Below, piece after piece: positions 13,614 to 16,660 of a stretch of 16,660 nucleotides of DNA; position 1 is the stretch's first letter; each line of letters starts with the position of its first letter. Source of the stretch: Rhodobiaceae bacterium (GTDB lineage: Bacteria; Pseudomonadota; Alphaproteobacteria; Parvibaculales; Parvibaculaceae); the NCBI GenBank assembly GCA_027352645.1, contig DAIEIL010000018.1, positions 1 to 16,660 of the forward strand, in the 5' to 3' direction. The translations under genes were made by a program, and so were the position numbers. The notes beneath the pieces are model-generated. The model was not told the origin of the DNA. It made no database searches and saw only the letters and a program-made list of their open reading frames with translations.

Positions 13614-14274
13614 AGAGCTTTGTCGGCGGCATGCCGGGCACATGATCGGCAAGGATCTGCCGGAAGGCAGGGCGCGACTTGATGCGCACATACCAGTCTT
13701 TGGCGCCGGGAAACTGGGTCCAGGGCACGTCGCCCACATAGTCGAGGCAGGAGAGATGCGCGGCGGCAGTGAGATCGGCCAGCGTCATCTCCTCGCCGGA
13801 GAGCCAGCGCCGTTCCTCCATGAGGTAGGAAATGTAATCGAGGTGATAGCGCAGGTTGTGGAGCGCGGCGCGGACGACGCCCATGTCGGGCGCGCCGCCG
13901 CCTTCGGAAGCGCCGAGGAACCGGCGCGTCACCTTTTCGAAGATCAATCCATCCGACACTTCGACGGCGAATTTGCGGTCGAACCAGTCGATAAGACGGC
14001 GAGTCTCGGCGCGCTCCGCCGCATTGCCGGGAATGAGCGGCAATTCCGGCGCCGTCTCTTCCAGATATTCGCAGATCGGCATGCCGCCCGAGATGACGGA
14101 GCCGTCTTCCTCGACCAGCACAGGCACTTCGCCTGCGGGATTGAGCGCCAGAAATTCGTGCCGACGCTCCCAGTCGCGCTCCTCGATCAGCTCGAAGCCG
14201 ACGTTCTTTTCGGCGAGCGCGAGGCGCACCTTGCGGCAGGCCGGGGAAATGAGCAGGTGATAAAGCTGACGCAT
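13594..14274 (-). CDS. fzlA: GST-fold cell-division protein, FzlA-like
   Basis: A 226-residue protein of glutathione S-transferase fold. The N-terminal thioredoxin-like domain has LLISPACRKVRLALAEKNVGFEL (about 7-29) and LNPAGEVPVLVEEDG (about 44-58). The helical domain has YHLDYISYLMEERRWLSGEEMTLADLTAAAHLSCLDYVGDVPWT (about 143-186). The C-terminal tail ends LYANLDF. From memory, the SP-CRKVR start, the SCLDYVGDV-W segment and a Y-DLDF-like tail match FzlA of Caulobacter and Agrobacterium. FzlA binds FtsZ and helps activate septal wall synthesis by FtsW/FtsI. The neighbouring queG agrees with rhizobial gene order. An ordinary GST cannot be excluded. The ATG has a modest GAG upstream, and queG overlaps its end. 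Confidence 0.75.
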   Translation of the reverse strand: MRQLYHLLISPACRKVRLALAEKNVGFELIEERDWERRHEFLALNPAGEVPVLVEEDGSVISGGMPICEYLEETAPELPLIPGNAAERAETRRLIDWFDRKFAVEVSDGLIFEKVTRRFLGASEGGGAPDMGVVRAALHNLRYHLDYISYLMEERRWLSGEEMTLADLTAAAHLSCLDYVGDVPWTQFPGAKDWYVRIKSRPAFRQILADHVPGMPPTKLYANLDF

Positions 14275-14329
14275 GATCTCGCAGTCTAAACGTGGGAAAG
14301 GACGAAGGCCTTGGGTGGGAACATCGCCC

Positions 14330-14749
14330 TCACTTGGTAGAAGCCCCGCAGTGCGCCGCGTTCATCGAGGCCAGTTCGTCGATGATCGGGCAGTCGGGCC
14401 GGTCGTCGCCATGACAGCGGCTTGCGAGATTCGCGAGCGTCGCGCGCATGGACCGCAATTCCTCGATCTTCTTGTCGATCTCGGCAATATGGCCTTCGGC
14501 GATGCGCTTCACATCGGCGCTGGCGCGGGCCTTGTCGCGATAGAGCGCGATGAGGCCGCGGCACTCTTCGACGGTGAAGCCGAGATTGCGCGCGCGGGCG
14601 ACGAAACGCAGCGTGTGAACGGCATCTTCCCCATAGGACCGATAACCGTTCGACGCCCGTTCGGCGCTTTCGATGAGCTCGATATCCTCGTAGTAGCGGA
14701 TCGTCTTTGCCGGAACGCCCGAGCGGGTCGCAACCTCGCCTATGTTCAT
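14330..14749 (-). CDS. MerR-family copper-type regulator (CueR/HmrR-like)
   Basis: A 139-residue MerR regulator. The N-terminal winged helix reads MNIGEVATRSGVPAKTIRYYEDIELI (about 1-26), followed by the long dimerisation helix. The metal-binding loop C112-HGDDRPD-C120 has the C-x7-C spacing and RPDCPI ending of Cu(I)/Ag(I)/Au(I) sensors such as CueR and HmrR. These normally activate a copper-exporting ATPase or chaperone gene. No such target gene is in this window, so its regulon lies elsewhere. GGGAGG precedes the ATG. It lies 25 bp after the NDUFA9-like gene and 55 bp before the FzlA-like gene on the same strand, so it may be transcribed as part of that run. Confidence 0.9.
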   Translation of the reverse strand: MNIGEVATRSGVPAKTIRYYEDIELIESAERASNGYRSYGEDAVHTLRFVARARNLGFTVEECRGLIALYRDKARASADVKRIAEGHIAEIDKKIEELRSMRATLANLASRCHGDDRPDCPIIDELASMNAAHCGASTK

Positions 14750-14774
14750 GGTCCCTCCCGCCCCTCGAGCCGCC

Positions 14775-15779
14775 TTATTCCGTCACATGAAGCTGTTCGA
14801 ACTGTCCGCGGCGGCGGAAGCGTCCGAGATAGGCTGGCAGGATCGCCTCCATGCCCGTCGGCGCGATGCCGAGGCCATTGAACGTGCGGCCTTCCTTTTG
14901 GGCGGCCTCGCTCACCACATTGTCGCGCGTGACGAGCTTGAGCTGGTCGGTGGTCAGCGCCGGGTTCGGCAGAAGCTGAAGGATCGCGGCCAGCGGCTTC
15001 GCAAGAAAGACGGACAGCGGCAGCAGGATGCGCTTGCGGCCGATCTCGCGCAGCGTCAGTTCCATCAATTCGCGGAAGGTCGCGATTTCAGGTCCGCCGA
15101 GTTCGAAGACCTTGCCGTCGGCCGCGCCTGTCTCGACCGCGCGGACAATCGCCTCGGCCACGTCCTTCACATAGACGGGCTGGAACTTCGTCTTGCCGCC
15201 ACCGATGAGCGGCAGGAAGGGCGAAAGCCGCGCCATGGCGGCGAAGCGGTTGAAAAAGTCGTCCTCGGGTCCAAAGACGATCGAGGGACGCAGGATCGCC
15301 GCATTGGGAAGCTGGACCCGAACGGCCTGCTCGCCCAGCGCCTTGGTCCGGGCATAGGCCGACTGGCTCTCCGCGTCGGCGCCGATGGCCGAGACATGGA
15401 GGAAAATGCCGACGCCTGCGGCCTTGGCCTCGCGGGCGATGCGGTCAGCGCCGCCAGCCTGCACACTTTCGAAGCGCTGCGGCCCCGTCTCATGCAGAAT
15501 ACCGACGAGGTTCACCACCGCATCGGCGCCTTCGATGGCGGCCCGGACGGAGCGCGTGTCGCGGATATTGGCCTGAACGGGCTCGACCTGACCGACATCG
15601 CCCGTCGTCTTGACGAAGAGAGCCTCATTGGGACGCCGGACGGCGACGCGAATGCGGTAGCCCCGGCGCGCCAGCGCCTGGATCGTATGGCGGCCTATGA
15701 AACCCGACCCGCCAAATACGGTAATCAGGCTTCCCGGCCGCAGAGCGGCCCGCTTTTGTTCAGTTCCAGTCCCGGCCAC
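14775..15779 (-). CDS. NDUFA9-like atypical SDR (complex I-associated type)
   Basis: A 334-residue protein with an N-terminal Rossmann fold: ITVFGGSGFIGRHTIQALARRGYRIRVAVRRPNEA (about 19-53), VNLVGILHETGPQRFESVQAGGADRIAREAKAAGV (about 88-122) and LHVSAIGAD (about 126-134). ILRPSIVFGPEDDFFNRFAAMA (about 162-183) and a helical end follow. This is the bacterial relative of the NDUFA9 subunit of mitochondrial complex I, thought to bind NADPH for a structural or quinone-linked role. Its job in free-living bacteria is not settled. The GTG at 15779 has an upstream GGAGGCGAGAAGAG. A later start close to LITVFGG is possible. It leads the run merR-fzlA-queG; the 215-bp upstream gap separates it from the tRNA. 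Confidence 0.88.
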   Translation of the reverse strand: MAGTGTEQKRAALRPGSLITVFGGSGFIGRHTIQALARRGYRIRVAVRRPNEALFVKTTGDVGQVEPVQANIRDTRSVRAAIEGADAVVNLVGILHETGPQRFESVQAGGADRIAREAKAAGVGIFLHVSAIGADAESQSAYARTKALGEQAVRVQLPNAAILRPSIVFGPEDDFFNRFAAMARLSPFLPLIGGGKTKFQPVYVKDVAEAIVRAVETGAADGKVFELGGPEIATFRELMELTLREIGRKRILLPLSVFLAKPLAAILQLLPNPALTTDQLKLVTRDNVVSEAAQKEGRTFNGLGIAPTGMEAILPAYLGRFRRRGQFEQLHVTE

Positions 15780-15995
15780 GCTCTTCTCGCCTCCAACTGC
15801 CTCAAATCCGCCTCGGCCCTGTTTCGTACAGGCGCCGTCACATATGTCCTTGATAGCTCAATGGCCTGCTCGCGGCAAAGGCTTCGGAACGCCGCAATCG
15901 CGTGTCGCGAGGGTGCCGGAGACAGGGAAATCGGCTCCATGCCTCCACGGTCCATTGACAAGCCTTCGCGCGCTATTTAAGTCTCCCCCCGGTTA

Positions 15996-16082
15996 GCCCA
16001 GGTGGCGGAATTGGTAGACGCACTAGCTTCAGGTGCTAGCGCTCGAAAGGGCGTGGAAGTTCGAGTCTTCTCCTGGGCACCA
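15996..16082 (+). tRNA. tRNA-Leu (anticodon CAG)
   Basis: An 87-nt tRNA with the acceptor stem GCCCAGG / CCTGGGC, discriminator A and an encoded CCA (16080-16082). The anticodon stem CTAGC/GCTAG encloses the loop TTCAGGT, with anticodon CAG at 16030-16032 reading CUG codons. A long variable arm (GCTCGAAAGGGC) makes it a class II tRNA, and GTTCGAGTC gives the T-loop. TGGCGGAATTGGTAGACGC is the usual Leu D-arm. It lies 87 bp before nrnC on the same strand. Confidence 0.97.
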
Positions 16083-16119
16083 TCTTTCTCTCGCTCCTCG
16101 GCGACCTGAACGCCGGGGC

Positions 16120-16147
16120 CGCTTTCAAGGCCTAGACCTTGAAAGCG
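16120..16147 (+). other. Perfect hairpin between tRNA-Leu and nrnC
   Basis: CGCTTTCAAGG (16120-16130) pairs perfectly with CCTTGAAAGCG (16137-16147) around CCTAGA. The 11-bp stem lies about 22 nt before the nrnC start. No T-tract follows on either strand, so it is not a clear terminator. It could be an RNA 3' end or processing structure for the tRNA transcript, or a 5' leader element of nrnC. Confidence 0.5.
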
Positions 16148-16169
16148 CCAACGGAGCAAATGAGGCGTT

Positions 16170-16660
16170 ATGGCGATCACGCTGCACAAGGGCGACCTGC
16201 CTGCCGGCTTGAGTTTCGGTTCGAGCGTCGCGGTCGACAGCGAGACCCTCGGGCTCAACCCGCATCGCGATCCGCTCTGCCTCGTCCAGCTCTCGGCCGG
16301 AGACGGCAACGCCCATCTTGTGCAGCTCGACCGCTCGACCTATGACGCGCCCAACCTGCGCGCGCTCATGGCCGACCCTTCCGTGCTCAAGATCTTTCAT
16401 TACGCGCGCTTCGACGTTGCGGTGATGCAGAAATATCTCGGCGTCGTGACGACACCGATCTACTGCACCAAGATCGCCTCGAAGCTGGTCCGCACCTATA
16501 CCGACCGGCACGGGCTGAAGGATCTCTGCAAGGAGCTCCTCAACATCGACCTGTCGAAGCAGCAGCAAAGCTCGGACTGGGGCGCGGAAAAGATTTCCGA
16601 AGCCCAGCTCGCCTATGCCGCCTCCGACGTGACGCATCTGCATGAGCTCAAGGCGATCCT
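16170..16660 (+). CDS. nrnC: NrnC-type 3'-5' exoribonuclease (RNase D-like), 3' end beyond window
   Basis: The first 163 residues of a protein that is about 205 in relatives. NrnC is the alphaproteobacterial exoribonuclease that degrades short RNA dinucleotides and oligonucleotides, replacing Orn. It is a DEDDy enzyme. D23 and E25 lie in VDSETLGL, D82 in FHYARFDVA, and Y149 and D153 in YAASDVTHL. IASKLVRTYTDRHGLKDLC and LSKQQQSSDW are characteristic. The length and lack of HRDC domains separate it from long RNase D. The ATG at 16170 has GAGG close upstream; MAITLHKGDLP fits the family start. It follows tRNA-Leu, and a hairpin lies in the leader. Confidence 0.93.
   Translation, partial: MAITLHKGDLPAGLSFGSSVAVDSETLGLNPHRDPLCLVQLSAGDGNAHLVQLDRSTYDAPNLRALMADPSVLKIFHYARFDVAVMQKYLGVVTTPIYCTKIASKLVRTYTDRHGLKDLCKELLNIDLSKQQQSSDWGAEKISEAQLAYAASDVTHLHELKAI

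Noticed and set aside
12798..14289. Two long plus-strand frames opposite queG and the FzlA-like gene
   Set aside because: Both are antisense to confidently recognised proteins and carry no motif.
14742..15980. 412-codon plus-strand frame opposite the NDUFA9-like gene
   Set aside because: Antisense shadow. The minus-strand protein has the full Rossmann signature.
1..16660. Search for CRISPR arrays, insertion sequences, integrases, toxin-antitoxin pairs and defence genes
   Set aside because: No regularly spaced repeats, transposase motifs, long terminal inverted repeats, or recognised toxin or defence domains were seen. The tRNA-Leu has no integrase or duplicated 3' end nearby.

Overview
The window is a GC-rich, gene-dense stretch of an alphaproteobacterial chromosome, most likely from the Hyphomicrobiales or the neighbourhood of Parvibaculum. 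That placement rests on three things read by eye: an NrnC-type exoribonuclease, a GST-fold protein closely resembling the alphaproteobacterial division factor FzlA placed next to queG, and an FNR/FixK-like box. I see no prophage, insertion sequence, CRISPR array or plasmid gene. Almost everything is conserved core or near-core, and I found no clearly new multi-gene system. The points of interest are regulatory RNA structures, unusual starts and a broken gene.

Left part (1-2053, minus strand): the translation operon rpmI-rplT-pheS-pheT, running leftward off the window edge. It has a good sigma70-like promoter (2117-2144) and a strongly folded leader ending just before the rpmI ribosome binding site. 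Divergent from it is amn (AMP nucleosidase). Next come, on the minus strand, a Tyr/Gly/Pro/His-rich lipoprotein, an LLM-class flavin monooxygenase whose ribosome binding site can pair with an upstream complement, and a small unknown protein. An AT-rich gap leads to a plus-strand glycerophosphodiester phosphodiesterase.

Middle (6999-10714): infC has an apparent AUA start codon and its own intrinsic terminator, separated by about 5 kb from rpmI-rplT. Upstream of it on the same strand are a GT4 glycosyltransferase and a truncated GT9 (heptosyltransferase-like) fragment. Divergent from these is an alpha/beta hydrolase. A small eRF1-domain-like protein follows, with an FNR/FixK-like box at class II spacing and a strong terminator.

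Right part (10726-16660): a YeeZ-like SDR and a divergent secreted TPR protein. Then comes a leftward run of an NDUFA9-like SDR, a CueR/HmrR-type MerR regulator, a FzlA-like GST protein and queG (epoxyqueuosine reductase). queG and the TPR gene overlap tail to tail. The window closes with tRNA-Leu(CAG) followed directly by the 5' part of nrnC.

No stretch of more than about 300 bases lacks a gene. The largest gaps are 1988-2192 (rpmI leader and promoter), 5782-6021 (AT-rich, promoter-like) and 15780-15995 (upstream of the NDUFA9-like gene and the tRNA).
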